Below, piece after piece: positions 44,728 through 53,579 of a stretch of 64,000 nt of DNA. This DNA comes from [Clostridium] clostridioforme AGR2157 (lineage in GTDB: Bacteria; Bacillota; Clostridia; Lachnospirales; Lachnospiraceae). Numbering within the stretch: the first letter of the stretch is position 1; each line of letters starts with the position of its first letter. The position numbers and the translations under genes were made by a program. Below the pieces are notes generated by a model. It searched no databases and was not told the DNA's origin. It was given only the letters and a program-made list of their open reading frames with translations. The stretch covers positions 1-64,000 of the forward strand of contig NZ_AUJR01000020.1 in assembly GCF_000424325.1 (NCBI RefSeq). The letters run 5' to 3'.

Positions 44728-46278
44728 TTACTTCGCGTAATCCGTGACTCTTGATTCACGAATCACATTTACCTTAATCTGTCCCGGATATTCCAGCTCG
44801 TCCTCAATCCGTTTGGAAACATCTCTTGCCAGCAATATCATATCGTCATCGCTGATCTGTTCCGGAACTACCATGATACGAACCTCGCGGCCTGCCTGAA
44901 TGGCAAAAGACTTGTCCACTCCCTTAAAGGAATTGGTTATATCTTCTAATTGTTTCAATCTGTTTGTATATGTCTCCAGAGTCTCACGCCTTGCACCGGG
45001 TCTTGCAGCAGATATGGTATCAGCTGCCTGTACAATGCAGGAAATGAGGCTGGTAGGTTCAACATCGCCATGATGGGATTCCACCGCATTCAGCACAGTG
45101 GCAGATTCCTTATACTTCTTACACAGGTCTGCACCTAGCTGAACATGGGTGCCCTCCATGTCATGGTCAACGGATTTACCAATGTCATGTAATAAACCGG
45201 CACGTTTGGCTAAACGTACATCCACTCCAAGTTCTGACGCCAAAAGTCCTGACAGCTGGGCCACCTCGATAGAATGCCTTAATGCGTTCTGGCCATAGCT
45301 GGTCCTGAACTTCATCTTACCAAGTAACTTAACTAATTCCGGATGAATTCCGTGGATGCCAACTTCAAGACAGGCTGCCTCGCCCTCTTCCCTCATGTTG
45401 TTCTCCACTTCTTTCTGTGCCTTCTCTACCATCTCCTCGATTCTGGCCGGATGAATACGTCCGTCCACAATCAAACGCTCCAATGCAATTCTAGCAACTT
45501 CTCTACGTATTGGATCAAATCCGGATAATACTACTGCTTCCGGGGTATCGTCGATAATCAGTTCCACACCCGTAAGGGTCTCAAGGGTACGAATGTTGCG
45601 GCCCTCTCGTCCGATGATGCGGCCTTTCATCTCGTCGTTAGGAAGCTGTACAACAGAAACCGTTGTCTCAGCCACATGGTCTGCGGCGCACCGCTGAATG
45701 GCAGTCACCACTAAATCCCTGGCCTTCTTGTCAGCTTCTTCCTTTGCCTTGTTTTCAAGTTCCTTAATTAATTTAGCTGTGTCATGTTTTACATCTTCTT
45801 CAACAGATTTTAAAAGATATTCTTTTGCCTGTTCGGAGGTTAGACCGGATATCCGTTCCAGTTCCTGTATCCCCTGCTCATACTGGGATTCCACTTCTGC
45901 AGTACGCTTACTGAGAATATTTTCCCTCCTGACCAGGTCCGCCTCCTTCTTTTCCAGGGCATCTGCCTTTTTTTCAACGTTTTCTTCCTTGCTTAATACT
46001 CGTTTTTCATAACGTTGAAGTTCCGCTCTTCTTTCCTTGGTTTCCTTCTCTAACTCATTTTTCGTCTTTAAAGATTCTTCCTTGGCTTCCAGGAGAGCTT
46101 CTCGCTTCTTTGTCTCTGCGGTTTTTAATGCTTCATCTATTATTTCCCTTGATTTTTCTTCTGCACTTCCTACCTTGCTGTCATACTGCTTCCTCTCGTA
46201 ATTGCGTGCAGCAAACCAAGTAATAATAGCCACAACTATCATAACGATAATCATCATAGGGACCATTATCTGTGACAC
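44728..46278 (-). CDS. rny: Ribonuclease Y
   Basis: This 516-residue membrane-tethered endoribonuclease initiates mRNA decay. It has an N-terminal transmembrane helix (about 5-22), then a long charged coiled coil to about residue 200. A KH domain contains [13 protein letters not shown], and the HD domain has [10 protein letters not shown] and [12 protein letters not shown]. The start is GTG at 46278, with AAGGAGGTG directly upstream; internal ATGs lie within the anchor. It ends at its own terminator. The order recA-recX-rny is common in clostridia. Confidence 0.96.
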   Translation of the reverse strand: MSQIMVPMMIIVMIVVAIITWFAARNYERKQYDSKVGSAEEKSREIIDEALKTAETKKREALLEAKEESLKTKNELEKETKERRAELQRYEKRVLSKEENVEKKADALEKKEADLVRRENILSKRTAEVESQYEQGIQELERISGLTSEQAKEYLLKSVEEDVKHDTAKLIKELENKAKEEADKKARDLVVTAIQRCAADHVAETTVSVVQLPNDEMKGRIIGREGRNIRTLETLTGVELIIDDTPEAVVLSGFDPIRREVARIALERLIVDGRIHPARIEEMVEKAQKEVENNMREEGEAACLEVGIHGIHPELVKLLGKMKFRTSYGQNALRHSIEVAQLSGLLASELGVDVRLAKRAGLLHDIGKSVDHDMEGTHVQLGADLCKKYKESATVLNAVESHHGDVEPTSLISCIVQAADTISAARPGARRETLETYTNRLKQLEDITNSFKGVDKSFAIQAGREVRIMVVPEQISDDDMILLARDVSKRIEDELEYPGQIKVNVIRESRVTDYAK

Positions 46279-46412
46279 AGGAGCACCTCCTTATTTAATT
46301 TTCATTGTACGAACTACAACATATTAATTTTATACTTTTTTCAGAATTATGTCAAGTATCTTCCCCTTATTTTCCCGCAGAGACAGACAATATAGACAAA
46401 TTACAACAGGGT

Positions 46413-47030
46413 CTAATCCTGGTTTTCAGCGGTTTTAATCTCCCTCAATACCCTGTTTATCACTTCAAAGGAGTATCCCTTCCTCCCTAAAAAGGCCGCC
46501 AGACGGCCTTTTTCCTGGTAGGATACCTCCTGTTTTCCCTTAAGCCGCCTGGTCAGAGCCTGCCTGGCTGATTCCTCCTCGTCCACAGGCGACTGGTCCA
46601 GCGCTTCCTCTATGTAAGCCGAATCCACGCCCTTTTGCTGCATCTCATATACCATCTGGCGGCGGCTCTTTTTCTCCGCATAGGAGCGCACATAGCTCTG
46701 GGCATAGGCATTGTCATCCACAAAATGGTATTCCTTCAGGAAATTTACAGCATATTCCACTGCCTCTTTGGGGTATCCTGCCTTACCAAGTTTTTCCTCC
46801 ATCCACTTCTCGGTTTTTCCTGAATCCTTTAATAAATGGAGGGCATACTCCTTTGACCTTGGACACAGTACATCCCTGAGGATTTCCTCATACACCCTGT
46901 CTTCCAGCTCTCTGCCTTCCTCTATCCTGTACCGTTCCACCTCACCCCTGTATAAAACAAAGGCAAAGCCTTCCTCCAGGAAGACTTTGCTCTTTCTCTT
47001 ATCTACAGGGATGACGGCTGCCACCATCAT
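46413..47030 (-). CDS. recX: Regulatory protein RecX
   Basis: This 205-residue modulator of RecA has three-helix RecX repeats, visible in [53 protein letters not shown] and in the C-terminal [23 protein letters not shown]. The ATG at 47030 overlaps the recA stop as ATGA, so the two are translationally coupled and co-induced by the SOS promoter. The N-terminal roughly 60 residues are an extension seen in clostridial RecX. Confidence 0.92.
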   Translation of the reverse strand: MMVAAVIPVDKRKSKVFLEEGFAFVLYRGEVERYRIEEGRELEDRVYEEILRDVLCPRSKEYALHLLKDSGKTEKWMEEKLGKAGYPKEAVEYAVNFLKEYHFVDDNAYAQSYVRSYAEKKSRRQMVYEMQQKGVDSAYIEEALDQSPVDEEESARQALTRRLKGKQEVSYQEKGRLAAFLGRKGYSFEVINRVLREIKTAENQD

Positions 47031-48163
47031 ACCAGTTCAGGGGCATCCGCATCAGGTCCCCCTGTTTCAGTTTCCGCCTGTTTGGCGGCTGTCTTGAAGG
47101 CTTCGGCTGCCTCCATGGCTTCCTCTGCCCCGGGCAGTTCATACTTTGCCCTTACCTTGGCCTCCACCTCAGCGCAGATGACCGGGTTATCAGACAGGTA
47201 CTGCTTGGAATTCTCACGTCCCTGGCCAATCTTAGAGCCGTTATAGGCGAACCAGGCGCCGCTCTTCTCAATGATGTTCTCCTTAACAGCCAGGTCCAGG
47301 ATATCGCCTTCCTTGGAAATGCCCCTGCCAAACATGATATCGAACTCAGCCTCCTTAAAAGGAGGTGCAATCTTATTCTTCACTACCTTTACCCTGACAC
47401 GGTTTCCGGTGACCTCTCCGCCCTGCTTTAAGGTTTCTATCCTGCGGACATCAAGACGCACGGATGCGTAGAACTTCAGAGCACGTCCGCCTGTGGTGGT
47501 CTCCGGGTTGCCAAACATGACGCCCACCTTCTCACGCAGCTGGTTGATGAAGATGACAATACAGTTGGACTTGCTGATGACAGCGGTCAGCTTCCTCAGA
47601 GCCTGTGACATAAGTCTGGCCTGAAGGCCCACATGGGAATCTCCCATCTCGCCGTCAATCTCAGCCTTGGGAACCAGGGCTGCCACGGAGTCCACAATCA
47701 CGATATCCACGGCACCGGAGCGCACCATGGTCTCGGTAATCTCCAGGGCCTGCTCGCCGCTATCCGGCTGGGAGATGTACAGGTTATCAATATCCACTCC
47801 TATGTTCCTGGCATATACAGGATCCAGGGCATGTTCCGCATCAATGAAGCCTGCAATGCCTCCGCGCTTCTGTACCTCTGCCACCATGTGCAGGGCGACC
47901 GTGGTCTTACCGGAAGACTCGGGTCCATATACCTCTACGATCCTGCCCTTGGGAACTCCGCCCAATCCCAGAGCAATGTCCAGGCTGATGGAGCCGGTGG
48001 GAACTGTCTCAATATTCATGTTGGCCCTGGAATCCCCCAGCTTCATGACGGATCCTTTTCCGTATGCCTTCTCAATCTGGGTCAGGGCAGCGTCCAACGC
48101 CTTTAACTTCTCGTCTTTATTCATATCGCGGTTGATTACATTACTCTTCTCTTCTCTGGCCAT
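47027..48163 (-). CDS. recA: Recombinase RecA
   Basis: This 378-residue DNA strand-exchange ATPase and LexA coprotease has the Walker [10 protein letters not shown], the [17 protein letters not shown]-region and the L2 loop around [22 protein letters not shown]. The acidic C-terminus ends [11 protein letters not shown]. The start at 48163 (MAREEK) follows GGAGG; an in-frame ATG at 48175 is less well placed. It is preceded by a sigma-A promoter with a LexA box and followed by coupled recX. Confidence 0.98.
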   Translation of the reverse strand: MAREEKSNVINRDMNKDEKLKALDAALTQIEKAYGKGSVMKLGDSRANMNIETVPTGSISLDIALGLGGVPKGRIVEVYGPESSGKTTVALHMVAEVQKRGGIAGFIDAEHALDPVYARNIGVDIDNLYISQPDSGEQALEITETMVRSGAVDIVIVDSVAALVPKAEIDGEMGDSHVGLQARLMSQALRKLTAVISKSNCIVIFINQLREKVGVMFGNPETTTGGRALKFYASVRLDVRRIETLKQGGEVTGNRVRVKVVKNKIAPPFKEAEFDIMFGRGISKEGDILDLAVKENIIEKSGAWFAYNGSKIGQGRENSKQYLSDNPVICAEVEAKVRAKYELPGAEEAMEAAEAFKTAAKQAETETGGPDADAPELV

Positions 48164-48186
48164 AGTTTCCTCCAATGCCTTTCATG

Positions 48187-48241
48187 CGAACAAATGTTCT
48201 CTGATAGTTACAATAATAGTATAGTTCCCCCAAAATGTCAA
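48187..48241 (-). promoter_or_regulatory. recA promoter with LexA (SOS) box
   Basis: Minus strand: -35 TTGACA (48241-48236), 17-base spacer, -10 TATTAT (48218-48213). The firmicute LexA box CGAACAAATGTTC (48187-48199, plus-strand reading, CGAAC-N3/4-GTTC type) lies just downstream of the -10. LexA binding there would block recA transcription until DNA damage. Confidence 0.85.
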
Positions 48242-48592
48242 CCTCTATTTTCCCGCCACGCCCCCTTTTCACGCTGGTTTCATATGACCGCCATGATGCT
48301 CTCTCACGCCACTGTCAGATGGTTTCCATAGTACTTCCATACTGCTTCCATACTACTTCCAAACCGTTTTCCTGTCTGTCATACAAGTGGATTCCGGGCG
48401 AACCGCCCCCTTACAGGTGCCTGTGCACGCACCCCAACGCCTGCGCACAAAACGCAGTGCCAAAGCTATCACGGCAAGAAATGCCGTGGAAGTAGTATCA
48501 GAATATCATAAAATCATGCTGATTGCAAGGATTTCTGCCGGGCTTTCCGGAGGCGCTGCCTGCCGGGACTTCCCGGACGCGCACTGCCCGGC
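48242..48592. repeat. Gap with short direct and inverted repeats
   Basis: Between recA and the acyltransferase. At 48323-48360 the unit TTCCATACTNC is repeated about four times. One copy, ATACTACTTCC (48350-48360), has a perfect inverted copy GGAAGTAGTAT at 48488-48498. A GCCGGGC/GCCCGGC pair near 48538-48596 may form a hairpin at the end of the acyltransferase gene. Short frames here have no support as genes. Confidence 0.45.
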
Positions 48593-49642
48593 TTACCTTC
48601 CTCCGGACAGCATATAATAAACATTGGGTACGAACCTTCTCATAACGCCGCCAATCAGGGCGCTGATCGCCGTCATGAGGGCGGGCATCAGGATGAATAC
48701 GGCCAGGGCAATGAACGCACTTCCGGGGAAGGCAGCCGCGGCTGCCTTGTTGATAAGCCTTACCCAGGCAAAATGAATGGCATACAGGAAAAAGTTATGC
48801 TTCATCCACTCCCTGGCAGCCGGAAGGTCCGCTGCCTTCACAGCCAGGACAGCCGCGCAGACTCCCCACAGCCTCCAGCATACGGTGTAAAGCGGGCGCT
48901 CCCACAGCAGGCCTCCGAAGCGGCCCAGGTACAGAAGAAAGCCCATGGCCAGCAAAAGAATGGCTCCTGCCGCCATATTCTTCCCAGCCCCAGCCCTTTC
49001 CTCTATTTTCCTACCCCAGGTATCCCTGTGAAGGCTCACCCAGGCAGCGGCGCAGAAATAAAACAGGGCGTCCAGGTTAAGGAGGGGCATGGCCCAGTTC
49101 TTCCAAAGACCATAAACCATGATTCCCAGGGCAGCGGCGCCTGTGACATTTCCCCGCATCACAGTATAAACCAGAGGTGCCAGCGCCACCAGAAGAATCA
49201 GCTGGAACAGATACCAGAACACCGGATTATAGGAATAGCACACAAGAGCGTCAAAGAGCCGGGTCCCGTTAAAGGGTATGGGCGTCTTTCCCACCACCCC
49301 GGACAGGCCGGCCAGGCGGGTGGCCGCCACATACCCCATATAGTAAAGGAAATTCCACAAAAGATAGGGCAATACCAGGCTTCTTATCCTGGAACGCCAC
49401 TTTGGAATGAGCTTCTCCCAGCAAAAACCGCGAAAAAACAGATAGGAGGACACCATGAAGAATCCCGGCACCGCTATCTGTCCCAGTCTCTCTCCCAGTA
49501 TACGCTCTATCCCTGCGTCCTTAAGGGCTGCCTCCGGGGTCCCCATGAACAGCTCCCCATTAAAGGAGTGCACCCATACCACCAGCAGGCTGAACAGGAA
49601 TGTAAGCCAGTAAACCTTGTCGCGAAACTGCTTTTCTTCCAT
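48593..49642 (-). CDS. Acyltransferase family 3 membrane protein
   Basis: This 349-residue integral membrane protein has about ten hydrophobic helices. The N-terminus (VYWLTFLFSLLVVWVHSFNG) carries the conserved histidine of the first helix of the OafA/YrhL family. Such proteins acetylate or succinylate surface polysaccharides or lipids. GVPGFFMVSSYLFFRGF-like and YNPVFWYLFQLILL segments match the family. It is monocistronic by spacing. The acceptor substrate is unknown. Confidence 0.85.
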   Translation of the reverse strand: MEEKQFRDKVYWLTFLFSLLVVWVHSFNGELFMGTPEAALKDAGIERILGERLGQIAVPGFFMVSSYLFFRGFCWEKLIPKWRSRIRSLVLPYLLWNFLYYMGYVAATRLAGLSGVVGKTPIPFNGTRLFDALVCYSYNPVFWYLFQLILLVALAPLVYTVMRGNVTGAAALGIMVYGLWKNWAMPLLNLDALFYFCAAAWVSLHRDTWGRKIEERAGAGKNMAAGAILLLAMGFLLYLGRFGGLLWERPLYTVCWRLWGVCAAVLAVKAADLPAAREWMKHNFFLYAIHFAWVRLINKAAAAAFPGSAFIALAVFILMPALMTAISALIGGVMRRFVPNVYYMLSGGR

Positions 49643-49683
49643 ACAGTATCTTCCCCCTGTCCCATAACAAATGTCAGATATCC

Positions 49684-49756
49684 AAAAAGGCCGCCCCCAT
49701 GACCTGCCTTAAGCGCCGCAGCATACCCCGGCAGGCAGATATAGGAAAACGGCCTT
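49684..49756 (-). terminator. Candidate terminator after the PRPP synthetase gene
   Basis: On the minus strand AAGGCCG (49756-49750) pairs with CGGCCTT (49693-49687) and is followed by TTTTTGG. Inside is a second helix CCTGCC/GGCAGG. It starts about 23 bases after the prs stop. Confidence 0.55.
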
Positions 49757-49779
49757 GTATCCTTTACATCACGTTCCTG

Positions 49780-50949
49780 TTAACTGCGGTACTGAGCCAG
49801 CAGCCGGTTGATCCGCTTGGTAGGCGTCAGCAGATCGCTCAGGGATGCGTCATGATTGAGGTTGTCGATAATGAGGGCAATATACTTGCTCATATCCACA
49901 TTAATATAGTATGGTCTCTCAAGAAGATCCGGGGTCTGATATACCAGGTTCGTGGTCAGTATCCGGTCAATGATTCCCTTATCATAATACTCGTCAAACT
50001 TTGTAAGTCCCCCTGTAAAAAGGCCAAAGGTAGCGCACACAAAAACCTTCCCGGCCTTCCTGCGCTTCAGCTCCTTGGCCACATCCATGACACTCTCACC
50101 TGAGGAAATCATGTCGTCGACGATGAGCACGTCCTTACCCTCCACGCTGGCTCCCAGGAACTCATGGGCCACGATGGGGTTGCGTCCGCCAACGATTTTC
50201 GTGTAATCGCGGCGCTTATAGAACATACCCATGTCCAGTCCCAGCATGTTGGAAAAGTACACGGCTCTTCCCGTGCCGCCCTCATCCGGGCTGATGACCA
50301 TCATATGGCTGCTGTCAATCTGCAGGTCTGTCTCATTCTTTAAAAGATATTTTAAGAACTGGTAGATAGGCTGAACTGTCTCAAATCCCCGTAAGGGAAT
50401 GGCATTCTGGACCCTGGGGTCGTGGGCATCAAAGGTAATGATATTCTCCACTCCCATGTTCACCAGTTCCCTGAGTGCCAGGGCGCAGTCCAGGGATTCT
50501 CTCCCGGAACGCCTGTGCTGGCGGCTCTCATATAAGAACGGCATGATTACATTAATCCTGTGGGCCTTGCCTGCTGCCGCTGCAATCACGCGCTTCAAAT
50601 CCTGGAAATGGTCGTCCGGTGACATATGGTTGGTCATTCCGAACAGGGAATAGGTCAGACTGTAGTTGCATATATCTACCATGATATACAAATCGTCGCC
50701 CCTTATGGACTCTGTCACAAGTCCCTTGCCCTCTCCCGTGCCAAACCTGGGGGTTACGGCGTTGATGATATAGGAATCTCTCTGATATCCGGAAAATGCT
50801 ATGGTAGACTTGTGTTCGCTTTCCCGCTCCCGTCTCCAGTCCACCAAATAGGCATCCACCTTATTACCCAATTCCGTACAGCTCTTTAATGGAATCAGTC
50901 CCAACGGACCCACGGGAATGGTTTCAATGATTTTCTCCTCGTATAACAT
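49780..50949 (-). CDS. prs: Ribose-phosphate pyrophosphokinase
   Basis: This 389-residue PRPP synthetase makes phosphoribosyl pyrophosphate from ribose 5-phosphate and ATP for nucleotide and amino-acid synthesis. The PRPP-binding loop is visible as VLIVDDMISSGESVMD. The ATP/metal region includes MPFLYESRQHRR and ITFDAHDPRVQNA. It is longer than the usual roughly 315 residues and has a distinct N-terminus (LYEEKIIETIPVGPLGLIPL), as in several Lachnospiraceae homologues; a classical paralogue may exist elsewhere. The ATG at 50949 is chosen because AGGAGG abuts the earlier in-frame ATG. Confidence 0.92.
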   Translation of the reverse strand: MLYEEKIIETIPVGPLGLIPLKSCTELGNKVDAYLVDWRRERESEHKSTIAFSGYQRDSYIINAVTPRFGTGEGKGLVTESIRGDDLYIMVDICNYSLTYSLFGMTNHMSPDDHFQDLKRVIAAAAGKAHRINVIMPFLYESRQHRRSGRESLDCALALRELVNMGVENIITFDAHDPRVQNAIPLRGFETVQPIYQFLKYLLKNETDLQIDSSHMMVISPDEGGTGRAVYFSNMLGLDMGMFYKRRDYTKIVGGRNPIVAHEFLGASVEGKDVLIVDDMISSGESVMDVAKELKRRKAGKVFVCATFGLFTGGLTKFDEYYDKGIIDRILTTNLVYQTPDLLERPYYINVDMSKYIALIIDNLNHDASLSDLLTPTKRINRLLAQYRS

Positions 50950-51070
50950 GGTTAACATCCTCCTGTTTTTTGCCGGAGGCCTCTTTGCCCGGACCGGCAT
51001 ATACTTTTATACCATCATTCTCCATGATTCGTCAAGGCCCTTCCGACCCCGGAAATGCCTTAATTATACG

Positions 51071-52051
51071 TTACTTTTTTAACAGTCTGATATCTCCTCC
51101 ATATAACGGGATAATCCTGTATCCGCTCATGATCCTGGAGGTAACACGGTCCGTATAGGAATCCCTGAGCCGGGCCAGAGTCAGGTTCGTGGATATGATG
51201 GTGGAACGGCTCATGTTCATCCGCTCATTGATACAGTAGAACAGCTGGGAGGAAGTAAAGCTGTTGTTTAACTCCGTTCCCAGATCATCAATGATGAGAA
51301 GGTCACAGTCCAGGATGAACCGGTACATGTCCTTCATGTCCTCCGCATTATCATAATCAAACTTATTCCTGGAAAATACATCAAATAGATCGCTGGCTGT
51401 CAGATAGATGACTGAATGGAAATCATCCATCAGTTCCCTGGCAATACAGTTGGTGAGAAACGTCTTTCCCACGCCCGTGCTTCCTGTAAACAGGAGGTTA
51501 TCATGTTTCTTATCAAAGTCCCGGACAAACTCCTTACATCCCGCCACTACCCGGCGCATGTAGGCTGCATTGGTAATGCCCAGCTGGGGAAGTATCTCCG
51601 TATCATCGTAGTACTGATAACTCAGAGCCTTAAAATTCTCCCGTTCCAGCACATCCTCCAGATTGGACTGGGCATGAAGCAGCCTCATCTGGGCCTGAAG
51701 GAAACAGTGGCACTTACGGCCGTCTATAAGCCCCGTATCCCTGCAGTCCGGACAGCGGTAATGAAGCTCCAGGTAATCGTCAGAATAGCCGGCGGCCCTG
51801 ATGATAAGGGCCTTCTGTTCCCGCAGATCATTAAGGTCCTCCTTCAGCCGGTCCAGGGCACTTTTATCCCCTTCCAGCAGCTTTTTGGCGCATGCCACGG
51901 AACGCTCTGCGATTTCCGCTTCCAACTGCCTTACCACCGGCAGCCTTGTGTAAATCTCTCTGCGCCGCTCCTCCAGTTTGTGGTGGTTCTCGATCTGCTG
52001 CCTTCCATACTCCCTCATGATTGCGTCGTACTGGGAATTGCTCAGTGCCAT
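51071..52051 (-). CDS. DnaC/DnaI-like helicase loader ATPase
   Basis: This 326-residue AAA+ protein has Walker A FTGSTGVGKTFLTN and Walker B LLIIDDLGTE, followed by sensor-1-like STIISTNLT. The N-terminal roughly 150 residues contain a four-cysteine-type zinc motif (YRCPDCRDTGLIDGRKCHCF), as in firmicute DnaI-type loaders. It loads the replicative helicase during initiation or restart. It lies 21 bases downstream of the DnaD-like gene, forming a primosome operon. Confidence 0.92.
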   Translation of the reverse strand: MALSNSQYDAIMREYGRQQIENHHKLEERRREIYTRLPVVRQLEAEIAERSVACAKKLLEGDKSALDRLKEDLNDLREQKALIIRAAGYSDDYLELHYRCPDCRDTGLIDGRKCHCFLQAQMRLLHAQSNLEDVLERENFKALSYQYYDDTEILPQLGITNAAYMRRVVAGCKEFVRDFDKKHDNLLFTGSTGVGKTFLTNCIARELMDDFHSVIYLTASDLFDVFSRNKFDYDNAEDMKDMYRFILDCDLLIIDDLGTELNNSFTSSQLFYCINERMNMSRSTIISTNLTLARLRDSYTDRVTSRIMSGYRIIPLYGGDIRLLKK

Positions 52052-52072
52052 GGTTCACTCTCCTTATGTGTA

Positions 52073-53305
52073 TTAGGGCTGCTGCCCCACCCACTCCTTT
52101 ACCTGCTTTAAGACCAGCGCATCATAATCCGTATCCCTCTGCTTGAAATTATGGAACTGGTTGGATGAATTCTTCCTGGCCCCTGAGCCCTGCCTGGCCG
52201 ATGAGACGCCGGAGTCATACTTCTGCAGTCTCTTCTCCCTGCATTCACCGCTCTCCTCCCTGACAGCCGTGCGCTTTACATCCAGGTCCTTTATATCAGC
52301 TAAGCCCCGTACGCCGGCCTTCTGCCAGTCTGACAAAATCTTGTCCGCATACTGGAAGCTGGGGTTGTGGATGGCCGTGATTGTCCTGTTGCACGCTTCC
52401 AATACCACTTCCCTGGAAAATCCATAGTCCCTGAACCACTTGTCCATCAGCTTCTGCTCCGGTGCCGCCGGCTTCCTGCTGTTGATGCCAAATGCCTTCA
52501 TGACCGCAAAGGAATCACGGTTATGGGAAGTGCTGTAATCCTTGGCCTCCAGTGCCGTCCTAATTCCCTTTTCATGCCAGCTCATGGCCACGGTCTCCAT
52601 GTAACGCACCGATATGTGGCCGTTCTGTACACAGTATTCCACCAGATACTCTAAGAGCTCGCTGCTCATGGATAAACCCTCATACAGATAGGCAAATACC
52701 TGGCAGTCCCTGGGGGTAAATACCTTATTCATGTACTTCTGGGCAATATAGAGAAGCTGGGAAAACTCCTCGTCCTGAGCCAGACGGTTTACCTGTTCCG
52801 TGGAATAGACAGGAATACAGCCGTCCTCCTGACCCATGGTTTCTGTGCGCTCCCGGACTCCGGCCTGTTCCCGGATGCCTGTCTGTTCCCGGACTCCGGC
52901 CTGTTCCCGGATGCCTGTCAGCCCGCGGACATCTGCACGCCCGGCTGTCCCGTTTTCCCTCTTAAACGTCTCAGCCCGCAAATCAGGGACCGCTGCCTGT
53001 ACCCCGTCCTGCTCCCGCGTAAGGGTACGGGCCCCGGACTCAGGGCGGACCAGTTCACCCTGAACCGGCTGTTCCTGTTCAGAGGCAGTCAGCACGCCCG
53101 CCTTCTTCCAATAGGAGAGGGCTCTGCGCACATCTGATTCCGTATGGTTCAAGGCATCCGCAATCAACTCTATGGTGATATCCTCACCCTGATGGCGGAG
53201 CACATAGAGGTACACCTTCACATATTCGCCGTTGGCGGCAGCCATATATGTATCAATGAATTCATTGGCCACAGCCGTAACCGGAACACTCCATCTATCC
53301 TTCAT
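52073..53305 (-). CDS. DnaD domain protein (primosome component)
   Basis: This 410-residue replication protein has an N-terminal winged-helix DDBH1-like domain (EFIDTYMAAANGEYVKVYLYVLRHQGE, then LIADALNHTESDVRRALSYWKKAGVL). A poorly conserved linker follows that contains a six-residue repeat (G-I/V-R-E-Q-A/T). The DnaD C-terminal domain follows (about residues 185-325, with DCQVFAYLYEGLSMSSELLEYL and a DKWFRDYGFSREVVLEACNRTI stretch). It recruits the helicase loader encoded next. The start at 53305 follows GGGTGGAAA; upstream in-frame methionines extend into DnaA-box DNA and are rejected. Confidence 0.88.
   Translation of the reverse strand: MKDRWSVPVTAVANEFIDTYMAAANGEYVKVYLYVLRHQGEDITIELIADALNHTESDVRRALSYWKKAGVLTASEQEQPVQGELVRPESGARTLTREQDGVQAAVPDLRAETFKRENGTAGRADVRGLTGIREQAGVREQTGIREQAGVRERTETMGQEDGCIPVYSTEQVNRLAQDEEFSQLLYIAQKYMNKVFTPRDCQVFAYLYEGLSMSSELLEYLVEYCVQNGHISVRYMETVAMSWHEKGIRTALEAKDYSTSHNRDSFAVMKAFGINSRKPAAPEQKLMDKWFRDYGFSREVVLEACNRTITAIHNPSFQYADKILSDWQKAGVRGLADIKDLDVKRTAVREESGECREKRLQKYDSGVSSARQGSGARKNSSNQFHNFKQRDTDYDALVLKQVKEWVGQQP
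52849..52925 (-). repeat. Minisatellite in the dnaD-like linker
   Basis: About two copies of a 36-base unit, each made of two similar 18-base halves (plus strand CGGACTCCGGCCTGTTCC and CGGATGCCTGTCTGTTCC). It encodes the hexapeptide repeat GIREQA/GVREQT and stays in frame. The copy number is likely variable between strains. Confidence 0.85.
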
Positions 53306-53396
53306 ATTTCCACCCATCCCTACCACTCCTTGGTTCATTCTATCATAACACATCCACTTCCAAAAGAAAATAGGTGCGGTTTTGCACACTCTTTGA

Positions 53397-53579
53397 TGTG
53401 GATAATGTGGATAATGTGGAAAAATGGTGGACATAACTGTCCCCGTTCTTCATAAAACTCCATTTTTACCGTATAAATCCAAGATTTTTTAAATCGTGCG
53501 ACATTTTTTTATGTTAATCAAAAAATCCACATAGTTTCTTTACATAAAATGTTGAAAACTATGTGGATAATGTGGATAA
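53397..53579. promoter_or_regulatory. Two tandem DnaA-box arrays flanking an AT-rich stretch
   Basis: Perfect DnaA boxes TTATCCACA (minus strand) occur back to back at 53397-53405 and 53406-53414, with a near copy at 53415-53423. Two more perfect boxes lie at 53562-53570 and 53571-53579, ending at the murC stop. All point the same way with no spacer. The roughly 140 bases between are AT-rich (runs at 53487-53495 and 53506-53526). It is the only DNA upstream of the dnaD-dnaC genes and so probably holds their promoter. Confidence 0.8.

Noticed and set aside
52849-52925. CRISPR-like repeat
   Set aside because: The repeats are contiguous, coding and in frame, without spacers.
52397-53455. DnaA boxes taken as the chromosomal origin
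   Set aside because: No dnaA, dnaN, gyr genes or larger box cluster nearby; a regulatory or accessory site is the safer reading.
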